Made by a program: the position numbers and the translations under genes. The notes beneath the pieces are model-generated. The model made no database searches. It worked only from the letters and a program-made list of their open reading frames with translations, and was not told the origin of the DNA. Shown here one piece after another: positions 18,741 through 28,610 of a DNA stretch of 64,000 nucleotides (the stretch's first letter is position 1; every line of letters begins with the position of its first letter). The stretch is from Pelagibacteraceae bacterium (GTDB lineage Bacteria > Pseudomonadota > Alphaproteobacteria > HIMB59 > GCA-002718135), in assembly GCA_002718135.1 (NCBI GenBank), contig PBDN01000003.1, forward strand, positions 20,304-84,303, in the 5' to 3' direction.

Positions 18741-19241
18741 GTATTTTTTAAAAGATTTAGTATATAAAATTTTGAACTATAAAAGAATAATATAGAAAAT
18801 AATCTGATAATAGATAGTTGTTAATTGTCTATTTTAAGTTAGTACTAATATCATAGAAATAACAGGTAAAATAATATCATATTGGTCTGAATTATTGCGG
18901 TGATTTTTAAATATGGAGCTTGAGTTTCCAAATTAATATAAAGTTAATAATCCAATGCTATTTTGGATATTGATTACAGTATAATTAATATTATTTGAAA
19001 CTATTAAGTCACTTCAATATCATTCATTACTTCAATATTTTAAACTATATTTTTTCAACAATAATATATTTAATGCTATTTAAGCGTCAAATATTCTCTA
19101 AATATACTTTGTATAAACTAAACCATTTATATATTAATTGTATATAATATGTTTTATTTTTATGGATAAAATGTTTTCATTTTATGTATAAAATATTATA
19201 AATTAGACGACCAAAAATTACAAACACCGAGGTAGAATTAG
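18741..19241. other. Divergent intergenic control region
   Basis: These 501 bases separate the UDP-xylose synthase (minus) and the Wza-type exporter (plus). I see no credible coding frame. The DNA is very AT-rich. It holds two copies of ACTTCAATAT (19011-19020 and 19029-19038, 18 bases start to start) and a perfect hairpin at 19166-19185. A GAGGTAG ribosome-binding site lies just before the exporter start. Promoters for both polysaccharide arms must lie here, but I cannot place their boxes reliably. Confidence 0.5.
19166..19185. promoter_or_regulatory. Perfect inverted repeat upstream of wza homologue
   Basis: ATAAAATG-TTTT-CATTTTAT is an 8-base perfect stem with a four-base loop, 56 bases before the exporter start codon. 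It could be an operator or a leader hairpin. It is too AT-rich and lacks the U-tract placement of a good terminator. A partial echo (GTATAAAAT) follows immediately. The second gene downstream encodes a Wzz protein with a DNA-binding-like domain, so autoregulation is a testable idea. Confidence 0.35.
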
Positions 19242-22199
19242 ATGATAAAAATATTTGTTGTTATCCTGTTTATATTAAATAATGCAGTTTCACAGACTAT
19301 TATGAAAAGTCAAATTGATGAAATTTTAAAAAAACAAAATATTCCAAAAAATCTTTTAGATCAAGCAAGACAATCAGGTAATATTAATCAACTAGATGAT
19401 TCTGGACTCCAGCTATTGGAAAACGGATTAAATAATGAAAATAAGACTCTTGATGACAAAAAAATAGTAGAACAAATTAATGAAGAATTGCAGGAAGATA
19501 TAAGTAATAATGACGAAAGTGACTTTTCAAATGCTGAAGAGCCTGCAGAAGAAGTCCAGGACCCAGCTGATTCGACAAACAATTTAAAATTTGAAGAATA
19601 TTTTGGATATAACGTGTTTAGAGGCAATCCGGAATTATTTCAAAAATCTACGTTAGGTCCGGTTGACCCCAATTATTTAATAGGACCCGGTGATGAAGTG
19701 ATCATAATGCTATGGGGGGAGACTGAATTTCATAAAGGCTATACGGTTACAAAAGACGGATACCTTTTTATTAATAATCTAGGGCAAGTTTTTGTTAACG
19801 GATTAACTCTAGAAAAATTAGAAAAAAAATTATTTATATTACTCAAAAAGGTCTACGCTAGCTTAGATCCAAAAAATCAAGTTGCAACCACCTTTTTTGA
19901 TGTAAGTCTTGGCTCATTAGTACTCAAACCACTTCGTATTTTTGTTCTTGGTGATGTAGATCAGCCTGGCGCATATGCTGTTAAAAATGAGACCACCTTA
20001 TTTTCTGCATTATATTACTTTAATGGTCCAAGTATAGATGGTTCTTTGAGGGATATAAAATTAATAAGAGAAGAAAAAGAAGTTTCATCTATCGATTTTT
20101 ACGATTATCTGCTGCTTGGGAAAAAAACAAATGATATTCGTCTTCAAAGGGATGATGTCATATTTATCCCACCTCGAGGAAAAACAGTAAAATTAGCAGG
20201 TGAAATAAATAAGCCATTTTATTTTGAACTTAAAAAAGATGAGGGTTTAGCTGAAATAATCAAAATGACAGGAGGAATAAAGTCAACTACATATACAAAA
20301 AGGGCACAAATAGATAGAATTCTCAATCCTGAATTAAGAACGACTTTAGGTATTGATAGATTGATTTCAGATGTTGATTTAACATCTATTATTAATTCAA
20401 AAGAAAATTTTGAATTATTAGATGGAGATTTGATTGAGTTTTTTAAAATATCTGATCAAAGGTCAAATTATGTGTTATTAAATGGACCAGTATTAAGACC
20501 TGGTAAGTATCAGTATGAAAAAGGTTTTAGGTTAAAAGATTTAATTACAAAAGCAGATGGTGTAACAGGTGAAGCCTATACGGAAAGAGTCGATATTGTC
20601 AGATATAACTCCGATAATACACAGTCCCATATTGATGTTAACTTAAGATTAGCTCTTCAAAATGACCCAGAAAATAATATAGAACTTCAATCCCTTGATG
20701 AAGTAACAGTTCATAACTTTTCAACCTCGCTTTACAAAAAAGGCGTTGAGTTAAGTGGTCATGTAAAATTCCCGGGTATTTATCCATACCAAAAAGATAT
20801 GCAAGTTTATGACTTGATTTTTAATAGAGGTGGTTTTGAGAATGATGAATTCCTGAAAAATACATACCTTGAAAGAGCAGAATTAATCAGAAATAGTGTA
20901 AATAAAATGAGTTCAAAAAAAATAAACTTTAGACTTGATTCTGTTTTAGTGAAAAAAGGCATTGCAGATATGGAATTGGAAATGGGTGACAAAATAATTA
21001 TTTATTCTAGAGAGGATGTTACTGGTATTCCGCCTGGGGTCGTAGAAATCGAAGGTAGGGTAAAGTATCCAGGGGTATTCGACCTTCATGCTGATATGAC
21101 TATCAGAGATTTAGTAATCATGGCAGGTGGTTATGAGGATTCTATTTGGGTAGAATCAATGGTGCTTGAAAGAGCAGATCTAGTGAGGACCAATTTTAAA
21201 AAATTAAATAAGGAAATTATTTATATTGATCTAAATAAGGAACTTGACACAAATTTTTCGAGCACAAAATTAATTGAAGGTGATTTGCTTAGAGTCTATG
21301 ACAAGTTGTTTTTCCCCATTATTCAAAATGTGCGTATAGCTGGTGAAGTTGTAGCACCAGGTACTTTCGAATATAAATCCAGCATGTCAGTTAAGGATTT
21401 GATATTAGAGGCAGGTGGTGTTAACGAAAATATTCACAGTTTTAGAGCGGATATTTCAAGAATTAATAAGCATAACAAAGATGCAAACAAATTTGCAGAT
21501 GTAATCACTATTTATCTAGACTATTCATTAAACACTTTTACAACTGGGAATAGTAAAAATAACATTGTCTTGGAGCCTAATGATTTTGTGGTCATTCGTA
21601 AAAGTCCAAATTTTGTTTTTCAGGAATCGGTCAATATAACAGGTGCGGTTTTATATCCGGGTGACTATGTTGTAACAAGTACAAATGAAAAAGTTTCTGA
21701 AATTATATCTAGAGCAGGAGGGTTAAGTGATGATGCATATCCTGATGCTTCTTCCGTAATTAGGAATGGTGATAAAATAAATATTTCATTTAGTCGATTA
21801 CTGAAAAATCCAAAAACTAAATATAATTTTCGAGTCATGCCCGGCGACTCAATAAACATAGGAATAAAACCAAGCCTAGTTGAAATTAGAGGTGAGGTAA
21901 ATGCTCCTGGCTTCTATCAATTTGTAAAGGGAAATAGAGCTAACGATTATATATCTGGAGCAGGTGGAATAAATAAAAATGGTACAAGAAGGGGTTCATT
22001 TGTTACATTTCCTAATGGCAAATCCATTGGGCTCAATCCTTTTTCAAATCCAAAAATTAAGGATGGTTCAGTCATAGAAATTATTCCTGAGGAGGAGATG
22101 GAGCCATTTTCTCTGACAGAATACGTTACAAATCTTACATCAATATGGGCAGATTTAAGCCAGGCATATTTAGTTATATTAGTAGCTGGTAGGCAATAA
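19242..22199 (+). CDS. Wza-type polysaccharide export protein with eight SLBB domains
   Basis: This 985-residue exported protein has a signal peptide (about 1-18) and an acidic, low-complexity linker to about residue 115. A polysaccharide export (Poly_export) domain follows at about 143-215 (LIGPGDEVIIMLWGETEF). Eight SLBB-type repeats start near residues 231, 317, 411, 502, 601, 697, 796 and 880, each with a G-x-V-x-x-PG core. E. coli Wza is about 380 residues with far fewer repeats, so this is a much longer periplasmic column. It has no lipobox; a hydrophobic segment lies at the C-terminus (YLVILVAG). It is followed after 8 bases by the Wzz-like gene. Confidence 0.92.
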   Translation: MIKIFVVILFILNNAVSQTIMKSQIDEILKKQNIPKNLLDQARQSGNINQLDDSGLQLLENGLNNENKTLDDKKIVEQINEELQEDISNNDESDFSNAEEPAEEVQDPADSTNNLKFEEYFGYNVFRGNPELFQKSTLGPVDPNYLIGPGDEVIIMLWGETEFHKGYTVTKDGYLFINNLGQVFVNGLTLEKLEKKLFILLKKVYASLDPKNQVATTFFDVSLGSLVLKPLRIFVLGDVDQPGAYAVKNETTLFSALYYFNGPSIDGSLRDIKLIREEKEVSSIDFYDYLLLGKKTNDIRLQRDDVIFIPPRGKTVKLAGEINKPFYFELKKDEGLAEIIKMTGGIKSTTYTKRAQIDRILNPELRTTLGIDRLISDVDLTSIINSKENFELLDGDLIEFFKISDQRSNYVLLNGPVLRPGKYQYEKGFRLKDLITKADGVTGEAYTERVDIVRYNSDNTQSHIDVNLRLALQNDPENNIELQSLDEVTVHNFSTSLYKKGVELSGHVKFPGIYPYQKDMQVYDLIFNRGGFENDEFLKNTYLERAELIRNSVNKMSSKKINFRLDSVLVKKGIADMELEMGDKIIIYSREDVTGIPPGVVEIEGRVKYPGVFDLHADMTIRDLVIMAGGYEDSIWVESMVLERADLVRTNFKKLNKEIIYIDLNKELDTNFSSTKLIEGDLLRVYDKLFFPIIQNVRIAGEVVAPGTFEYKSSMSVKDLILEAGGVNENIHSFRADISRINKHNKDANKFADVITIYLDYSLNTFTTGNSKNNIVLEPNDFVVIRKSPNFVFQESVNITGAVLYPGDYVVTSTNEKVSEIISRAGGLSDDAYPDASSVIRNGDKINISFSRLLKNPKTKYNFRVMPGDSINIGIKPSLVEIRGEVNAPGFYQFVKGNRANDYISGAGGINKNGTRRGSFVTFPNGKSIGLNPFSNPKIKDGSVIEIIPEEEMEPFSLTEYVTNLTSIWADLSQAYLVILVAGRQ

Positions 22200-22207
22200 A
22201 GGATAAA

Positions 22208-23425
22208 ATGAAATATCAAGAACTGGAAATAATTTTAGCAAAAGAATTCGGATCTAGTAGACCGGCCGACATTGCCAAAGAATTTGCCGTATCTCCTCAA
22301 GTTGTAAATAATTGGAAGGCCCGCAACCAAGTTCCTTATAAATATGTTAAAATTTTACGTTCAAAAATCAATATACATAAAATTGATAATTCTGCTTCAA
22401 CATTAATTGGTGGATCTTATTATAATCAATTTCGAGATGTAGAAAAGTCTGCAATAGAAATTGTTAACTTTTTCACAAAACTTATTAAAAAACACGCTCT
22501 CATCATGGTAGTAGTGCCAATAGTATGTTTTTTAATTTCTGTAATTTATCTAAAATTTTATGCTATACCGGTTTATGTATCTTCCAGTACAATTTTACCA
22601 TTATATGTAAACAGCAGTAGCTCAATAAATAGCGTTGCAAAGCAATATGGTCTAAATTTGGGTTCACGAGTAGGTGCTGTTGAAAGTTTAGCATCAGCTA
22701 CAATGTTTCCCAGTATAATAAAAAGCAAAAAATTAGCAGAAAAATTACTCTACAAGAATATCAAAATTTCTACATCAGAGTACTCTAGACCTTTAATTTT
22801 TTATCTACAAAATACACAGCCTGCTTCTGATACCTTGCAATGGACAGATGGTCAAATTAAACGTGGCCTAAATGAAATATCAAAAATGATAAGTATTGGA
22901 AAGGACAGGAAATCCTCGCTATTAAACTTAAGTGTTTCTGCATATGATCCTCTGCTGGCATCAGAACTATCTGCAAAGATACTCAATGTATTAAGAGAAA
23001 TTGTTGAGGAGTATAAGTTTTCAAAGGTCAAAGAAAAAAAAGTTTTTATTGAAGGTAGAATTGTAGAAATCAAGAAAGAGCTTGTTGAGATTGAAGAATC
23101 ATTAAAAGATTTTCGCGATAGGAATAGAAATATAATGTCATCACCCGCTCTGTTGCTAGAGCAGGAAAGGATTGCAAGAGACCTTACTGTTTCAACGGAA
23201 GTTTATGTCACCTTAAAAAGTCAATATGAGATGGTCAGGATTGAAGAGGCATCTAAGTCTAGCATATTTCAAATTTTAGATGCTCCTACTAGACCTGATT
23301 ATCCAATTAGTCCAAGACCATTGTATCAAATTTTTATGTCCATTTTTTTAGGATATACATTTACGGTGATTTTTTTAATTTTTTTCGATTGGTACAAACA
23401 AAATAAGGCCGCATTCAAAGTATAA
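22208..23425 (+). CDS. Wzz-type chain-length protein with N-terminal HTH
   Basis: Residues 60-405 form a polysaccharide co-polymerase: transmembrane helix 1 (about 97-118), a periplasmic coiled-coil region, the proline-rich APTRPDYPISPRP and transmembrane helix 2 (about 371-395). Residues 1-55 look like a phage-repressor/Cro-type helix-turn-helix (ADIAKEFAVSPQVVNNWKAR). In this topology that domain lies in the cytoplasm. There is no BY-kinase domain at the C-terminus, so it is Wzz-like rather than Wzc-like. It would set polymer length with the neighbouring exporter; the HTH may bind DNA or act as a protein contact. Confidence 0.88.
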   Translation: MKYQELEIILAKEFGSSRPADIAKEFAVSPQVVNNWKARNQVPYKYVKILRSKINIHKIDNSASTLIGGSYYNQFRDVEKSAIEIVNFFTKLIKKHALIMVVVPIVCFLISVIYLKFYAIPVYVSSSTILPLYVNSSSSINSVAKQYGLNLGSRVGAVESLASATMFPSIIKSKKLAEKLLYKNIKISTSEYSRPLIFYLQNTQPASDTLQWTDGQIKRGLNEISKMISIGKDRKSSLLNLSVSAYDPLLASELSAKILNVLREIVEEYKFSKVKEKKVFIEGRIVEIKKELVEIEESLKDFRDRNRNIMSSPALLLEQERIARDLTVSTEVYVTLKSQYEMVRIEEASKSSIFQILDAPTRPDYPISPRPLYQIFMSIFLGYTFTVIFLIFFDWYKQNKAAFKV

Positions 23426-23505
23426 GAAGTATTTTAAATTATCTATATTCGACAAGGAATAGATTCTCTAAAATTGTTTTGAATGTGGTATAGATATATT
23501 CGCAG

Positions 23506-23548
23506 AATTAAGTTTAATATTTGCTTAGTAGTTTTATAAAACTTAATT
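23506..23548. promoter_or_regulatory. Inverted repeat upstream of TonB-dependent receptor
   Basis: The 189-base gap before the receptor contains AATTAAGTTT (23506-23515) and its exact complement AAACTTAATT (23539-23548), with 23 bases between. A third half-copy, AAACTTAA, occurs just before the ribosome-binding site. These could be operator half-sites or a leader hairpin. A strong AAGGAG site precedes the start, fitting a highly expressed gene. Confidence 0.35.
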
Positions 23549-23614
23549 TTGAGCGTTTAATATGTCTTATGACTAAAAAATAGTTTTGAAACTTAACTAA
23601 AAGGAGCATAACAA

Positions 23615-26584
23615 ATGCGCGACATTTTATTAAGAATCTTCATTCTTACTCAACTTTTTACATTTACGATTTTTGCACAAGACGATTTCTCTGATGAGCA
23701 AAATAGAACTATTACAATAACCGGATATGTTACTGATTCAGGTAGCGGGTCTCCCTTGGCAGGTGCAAATGTTGTTGTCGATGGGTCTGATGCTGGTGCT
23801 GCAACTGATGAAGAGGGTATGTTTTCCATTGAGGGAGTTGATATGGGCTCTTCAATTACTGCATCTATGATCGGATATGCTGATATGTCAGTATATGCTG
23901 ATACGGATACAGTTTATTTTGAGCTTGCTTCAATCACAATAGAGATGGATCCACTAGAAGTTTTATCATCCAGAGCTAGTGAAAAAACACCAGTTGCTTA
24001 CACAAATGTTTCGCAAGAAGATATTAAGCTCAGATTAGGGTCAAGAGACATACCTCTTGTACTTAACACAGTTCCATCAGTATATGCTACTGGACAAGGT
24101 GGTGGCGCTGGAGATGCAAGAATAAATGTCAGAGGATTCAATCAGCGTAATGTTGCTATAATGATAAATGGTATCCCTGTGAATGACATGGAGAATGGAT
24201 GGGTTTATTGGTCCAATTGGGACGGTCTTGCAGATGCTACAAAGAACATACAGATGCAAAAGGGTTTGAGTGCACAAAATTTAGCCACCCCATCAATTGG
24301 TGGGTCAATGAACATTATCACTGATCCTGCAGGACAAGAGCGACGCGGTTTGTTTAAACAGGAAGTTGGAGCGTGGGGGTTTCTTAAGACTACTGCCTCA
24401 TTACATAGCGGTCTTATGATGGATGATAAGCTGGCTATGAGTGCTACTTTAGTCAGGAAAACTGGTGAAGGCTACGTAAGTGGGACGTGGACAGATGCAT
24501 GGGCTTATTATTTCGATGCTACTTATAATATTAATGATGCACACAGGCTTCAATTTTATGCACTGGGTGCTCCTCAGCGTCATGGACAGAATTTATATAG
24601 ACAGAATATTGCTGCCTATGACGAAGAGTTTGCAAAGGGATTGGAAACCTACGAACAGGAAGCTCTAGCTGCTAATGGCGGTGAGTTTATGGAAGCAGGA
24701 CGTGAATTCAATCAAAACGTTGCTAATCTATCTGATGCATCACAAGCAATACTTGATGCAGGTGTTGGTCAACACTACCAAATGTATGGCACATATGACG
24801 GGGTAGACCGTCATGAAAAAGGAACTCTTGCTGAAAGAGAAAATTTCTTTCACAAACCACAGGTTGCACTGAATCACTATTGGACAGTAAATGATAAAAT
24901 GAAAGTCAATAATAGCTTCTACTGGTCTGGTGGTATGGGCGGAGGTACCGGAACTTACGGTACTATTACGTCTTTTGATGCTGAAGGTGTTAGTGATGCT
25001 GGTACAGCGGAGTCAAATAATTATAAGTTCTATTATGGTCCTTCTCCTTGGACGCGAGACTGGAATTCATTAATTGCTATTAATTCTGCACCTGCTGGCA
25101 TGGCTTATGCATACAAAAGAGAATTTGATAGAGGTGATAAAGAATCTATTGGTATACTAAGAAATAGTAACAATAGGCAATCAACGATTGGTGCCCTTTC
25201 TAAGCTTACCTATGATGTTAACAACAATCTTAAGGCTCAATTAGGTATTGATTGGAGGACTGCTCAAATTTATCACGTAAAAACAATTAGAGATCTTCTT
25301 GGTGGAGAATATTTTGTTAATACGGATAGTGACTTTGATGCTGATGGCCAGCAAAAAGGTCTTGGTGATCCAATAGACTACAACTTTACAAATACTGTTG
25401 ATTGGTTGGGATTTTTTGGTCAGGCAGAGTACAGCTCCGGACCACTAACAGGATATGCAATGGCCGGTTTAACTACTGTTAAATACACAATGTGGGATCA
25501 TTTTAAGAAGGCAGAAAATTACGATTATGCCTATGTCCAATCTAAGGATGGAAGTGATGCAGATTGGGTAGAGCGTCCAGGCGATGATATGGGTGGTCAT
25601 GAGGGCGAATTATATATTGAGGCTGACCCTATAACAACATCGCAGCTTAAGGGTGGTGTAATGTACTCCCTTGGTGATGTATTTTCATTTTTAGATGTTA
25701 TACCTGTTGTTGGTAAGGTTGGTGAAAATGCAGATGCGTGGTTTAATTTTGGCTTAATCGATAAGGCGCCAATTTTTGACCAAGTCATTCAAGATTGGGA
25801 TGCAACAATGTCAACAGATCCTAAAAATGAAAATTTCACAGCATTTGAATTTGGTATTAATAGCAGATCAAATGACGGCACTGTTGCAGCAAAACTCAAT
25901 TATTTTAATACCACCTGGTCCGATAGGATAGCCACAAGGCAGGTTCAGAATCTTGATGGGGATGATGAGATTGTATACCTAACGGGTATCAGCCAAAATC
26001 ATAGCGGAATAGAATATGAACTTTCAGCTCAGGTGCATGAAATGGTTCGCTTAGATGCTGCAATTGGATTTGGAAATTACAAATTCACTGATGATGCAAG
26101 CGGAACATATAGAGATGGTGATGCTGATGTAAGTTATGCTTATTCACTTAAAGATTTATTGGTTGGTGACATGCCGCAGACTACTTTTAATTTAATGGCT
26201 ACGATTAAACCAATAGAAGGTCTTACAATACAGCCATTATATAAATTCTATGGTAGAAATATCTCTGATTGGAGTGTGAGTGGAAGAGAGTATGAAGCAA
26301 GTTTATCGCCTGATAGTGAATCAATCGATAGACTTCCTGCTTGGATTGCCCCTTCATACGGTGTAATTGATTTACATGCTTACTATGATCTACCTATGAG
26401 TTTCGGTCCTGTAAAACCTCAGGTGTTCTTGCATGTATATAATCTACTAGATGAAACTTATATTCAAGATGCGACTGATAATAGTTCATATAATGCATGG
26501 AATAAAAATCATACTGCTGATGACGCAGAAGTGTTCTTTGGTCTTCCAATGAATTTTAACTTAGGTGTATCAGTAAATTTCTAG
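23615..26584 (+). CDS. TonB-dependent outer-membrane receptor
   Basis: This 989-residue protein has a signal peptide (about 1-22) and a carboxypeptidase-regulatory-like domain (about 32-112, ITGYVTDSGSGSPLAGANV). A TonB plug follows (about 120-240, RINVRGFNQRNVAIMINGIP) and then a 22-strand-type barrel to the terminal phenylalanine. It imports an unknown large or scarce substrate across the outer membrane using TonB energy. There is no SusD partner next to it, so it is not a classic Sus pair. Codons look richer in G and C than in flanking genes, as for abundant proteins. Its own leader and strong terminator make it a separate unit inside the polysaccharide locus. Confidence 0.92.
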   Translation: MRDILLRIFILTQLFTFTIFAQDDFSDEQNRTITITGYVTDSGSGSPLAGANVVVDGSDAGAATDEEGMFSIEGVDMGSSITASMIGYADMSVYADTDTVYFELASITIEMDPLEVLSSRASEKTPVAYTNVSQEDIKLRLGSRDIPLVLNTVPSVYATGQGGGAGDARINVRGFNQRNVAIMINGIPVNDMENGWVYWSNWDGLADATKNIQMQKGLSAQNLATPSIGGSMNIITDPAGQERRGLFKQEVGAWGFLKTTASLHSGLMMDDKLAMSATLVRKTGEGYVSGTWTDAWAYYFDATYNINDAHRLQFYALGAPQRHGQNLYRQNIAAYDEEFAKGLETYEQEALAANGGEFMEAGREFNQNVANLSDASQAILDAGVGQHYQMYGTYDGVDRHEKGTLAERENFFHKPQVALNHYWTVNDKMKVNNSFYWSGGMGGGTGTYGTITSFDAEGVSDAGTAESNNYKFYYGPSPWTRDWNSLIAINSAPAGMAYAYKREFDRGDKESIGILRNSNNRQSTIGALSKLTYDVNNNLKAQLGIDWRTAQIYHVKTIRDLLGGEYFVNTDSDFDADGQQKGLGDPIDYNFTNTVDWLGFFGQAEYSSGPLTGYAMAGLTTVKYTMWDHFKKAENYDYAYVQSKDGSDADWVERPGDDMGGHEGELYIEADPITTSQLKGGVMYSLGDVFSFLDVIPVVGKVGENADAWFNFGLIDKAPIFDQVIQDWDATMSTDPKNENFTAFEFGINSRSNDGTVAAKLNYFNTTWSDRIATRQVQNLDGDDEIVYLTGISQNHSGIEYELSAQVHEMVRLDAAIGFGNYKFTDDASGTYRDGDADVSYAYSLKDLLVGDMPQTTFNLMATIKPIEGLTIQPLYKFYGRNISDWSVSGREYEASLSPDSESIDRLPAWIAPSYGVIDLHAYYDLPMSFGPVKPQVFLHVYNLLDETYIQDATDNSSYNAWNKNHTADDAEVFFGLPMNFNLGVSVNF

Positions 26585-26602
26585 GTAGAAGTAAAAACCC
26601 TT

Positions 26603-26640
26603 AAAAAACCTCGGTTAATTTTAACCGAGGTTTTTTTTTA
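26603..26640 (+). terminator. Rho-independent terminator after receptor gene
   Basis: An A-tract is followed by CCTCGGTTAA, a short TT centre, TTAACCGAGG and a run of nine T residues. The stem is perfect and lies 25 bases after the receptor stop codon. Its symmetry with A and T tracts on both sides would let it work in either direction. It is the only convincing intrinsic terminator I found in the window. Confidence 0.9.
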
Positions 26641-26790
26641 TAAAATATAACTTTTAAAGTGTTCCATCTAAAATCATGACAATAATAAATAATTAGTATA
26701 CTATAAAAAATGCTTGAATTAGTAAATAAAATTTATCCAATTATCTAAAGATAGCTATAAATGATATTGTTTTCTTAATAAATTTAGTCA

Positions 26791-28608
26791 ATGTATATCC
26801 TTGGAATTTCAGCATATTATCATGACAGTGCAGCCTGCATACTAAAAAATGGAGAAATCATTGCCGCTGCTCAGGAAGAAAGATTTACGAGAATTAAGCA
26901 TGATCAGAATTTCCCCATTAATGCTATAAAATTCTGTTTGAAAAAAGCAAATATCACTTCGAATGATTTAGAGTGTGTCGCCTTTTATGATAAACCTTTT
27001 CTAAAATTTGAAAGAATATTAGAGACTTATCTATCATTCGCCCCATTGGGAATAAGTTCTTTTTTGAAAGCTATGCCGCTTTGGATAAAGAAAAAACTAT
27101 GGATAAAAATACTTATCCAAGATGAGATAGGATTTCAAGGTAAAATATTGTTTCCAGAGCATCATGCCTCCCATGCAGCTTCGGCATTTTATGCTTCGCC
27201 ATTTCAAAATGCAGCTTTTCTTACTATGGATGGAGTTGGAGAATGGGCGACTACAAGCTATGGTATTGGCACCGGAAATAAAATGGAGGTTCTGGCTGAC
27301 ATAAAATTTCCCAATTCTCTTGGTTTATTATACTCTGCATTTACATACTACACAGGATTTCGGGTCAATTCCGGAGAGTATAAAGTTATGGGACTTGCCC
27401 CATATGGTGAACCTAAATTTAAAGACTTGATTTATAATCATCTAATAGATGTAAAAGATGATGGGTCTTTTAAAATGGACATGAGTTATTTTGACTATAA
27501 TGTTGGATTGAAAATGACAAATAAAAAATTTGACGAATTATTCGGTGGAGCACCTAGAGAGCCAGAGTCTCAACTAACCCAGAAAGAGATGGATCTTGCT
27601 CGATCAATACAAGAAGTAACTGAGGAAATTGTAATGAAAATGGCTCATCACGTAAGAAAGATTACAAAACAAAAATATCTTTGTTTGGCTGGTGGCGTTG
27701 CACTGAATTGTGTAGCGAATGGAAAGTTACTTCGCTCAGAAATTTTTGATGACATATTTATTCAGCCGGCTGCTGGTGATGCTGGAGGTGCTTTAGGATG
27801 CGCATATATTGCCTGGTACCAACATTTAAATAATCAAAGGGTGGTACAAGGTAAAAATGATTTTATGAAAGGATCATATCTTGGTCCTGAGTTTAGCAAT
27901 GATGAGATCAAAAAATATTTAGATAAAAATAATTATGCATATCAAAGACTTTCTGATGAAGAATTGCCAGAAAAGATAGCTGATATTATAAATGACCAAA
28001 ATGTAATTGGGTGGTTTCAGGGTAGAATGGAATTCGGTCCTAGAGCATTAGGGAGTAGAACAATTATTGGAGATTCGAGGTCTCCTGAAACTCAAAAAAC
28101 TATAAATCTAAAAATAAAATATAGAGAGAGTTTTAGACCATTTGCACCCTCTGTTAGGGAAGAAGATATTTCTGATTATTTTGAAATAGATCGACCAAGT
28201 CCTTATATGTTATTAGTCGCTGATGTTAAAAAGGATAAGCAAATACCTATGACAAATGAGCAAGAATCCTATTTTGGACTTCAAAAATTAAATATTCCAA
28301 GGTCTGAGATACCTGCCATCACTCATGTTGATTATTCAGCAAGAATTCAATCTGTAAGTAAGCACACAAATAAGAGATATCATGACATGTTGACAATATT
28401 TAATGAAAAGTATGGATGTCCTGTGATAGTTAACACATCATTTAATGTCAGAGGAGAGCCAATTGTATGTACCCCAAAGGATGCATACCTTTGCTTTATG
28501 AGAACCGAAATGGATTATTTATTACTAAATAATTATTTATTATCTAAGAAAAAACAAAAACCTTTAGAAAAAGATTCTGATTGGATGTCTGAATTTGAAC
28601 TAGACTAG
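26791..28608 (+). CDS. NodU/SxtI-type carbamoyltransferase
   Basis: This 605-residue protein has the two-part architecture of NodU/CmcH/TobZ carbamoyltransferases. The N-terminal Kae1-like domain has His11 in YYHDSAACI, the motif EERFTRIKHD and the metal-binding HHASHAASAF (His124, His125, His128). The C-terminal YrdC-like domain has GPRALGSR. The family moves a carbamoyl group from carbamoyl phosphate through carbamoyl-AMP onto a hydroxyl of a sugar or natural product. The next two genes encode SxtJ-like and DUF5989 proteins, the same trio found around saxitoxin SxtI. In this locus the target is probably a glycan hydroxyl. Confidence 0.9.
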   Translation: MYILGISAYYHDSAACILKNGEIIAAAQEERFTRIKHDQNFPINAIKFCLKKANITSNDLECVAFYDKPFLKFERILETYLSFAPLGISSFLKAMPLWIKKKLWIKILIQDEIGFQGKILFPEHHASHAASAFYASPFQNAAFLTMDGVGEWATTSYGIGTGNKMEVLADIKFPNSLGLLYSAFTYYTGFRVNSGEYKVMGLAPYGEPKFKDLIYNHLIDVKDDGSFKMDMSYFDYNVGLKMTNKKFDELFGGAPREPESQLTQKEMDLARSIQEVTEEIVMKMAHHVRKITKQKYLCLAGGVALNCVANGKLLRSEIFDDIFIQPAAGDAGGALGCAYIAWYQHLNNQRVVQGKNDFMKGSYLGPEFSNDEIKKYLDKNNYAYQRLSDEELPEKIADIINDQNVIGWFQGRMEFGPRALGSRTIIGDSRSPETQKTINLKIKYRESFRPFAPSVREEDISDYFEIDRPSPYMLLVADVKKDKQIPMTNEQESYFGLQKLNIPRSEIPAITHVDYSARIQSVSKHTNKRYHDMLTIFNEKYGCPVIVNTSFNVRGEPIVCTPKDAYLCFMRTEMDYLLLNNYLLSKKKQKPLEKDSDWMSEFELD

Positions 28609-28610
28609 AT

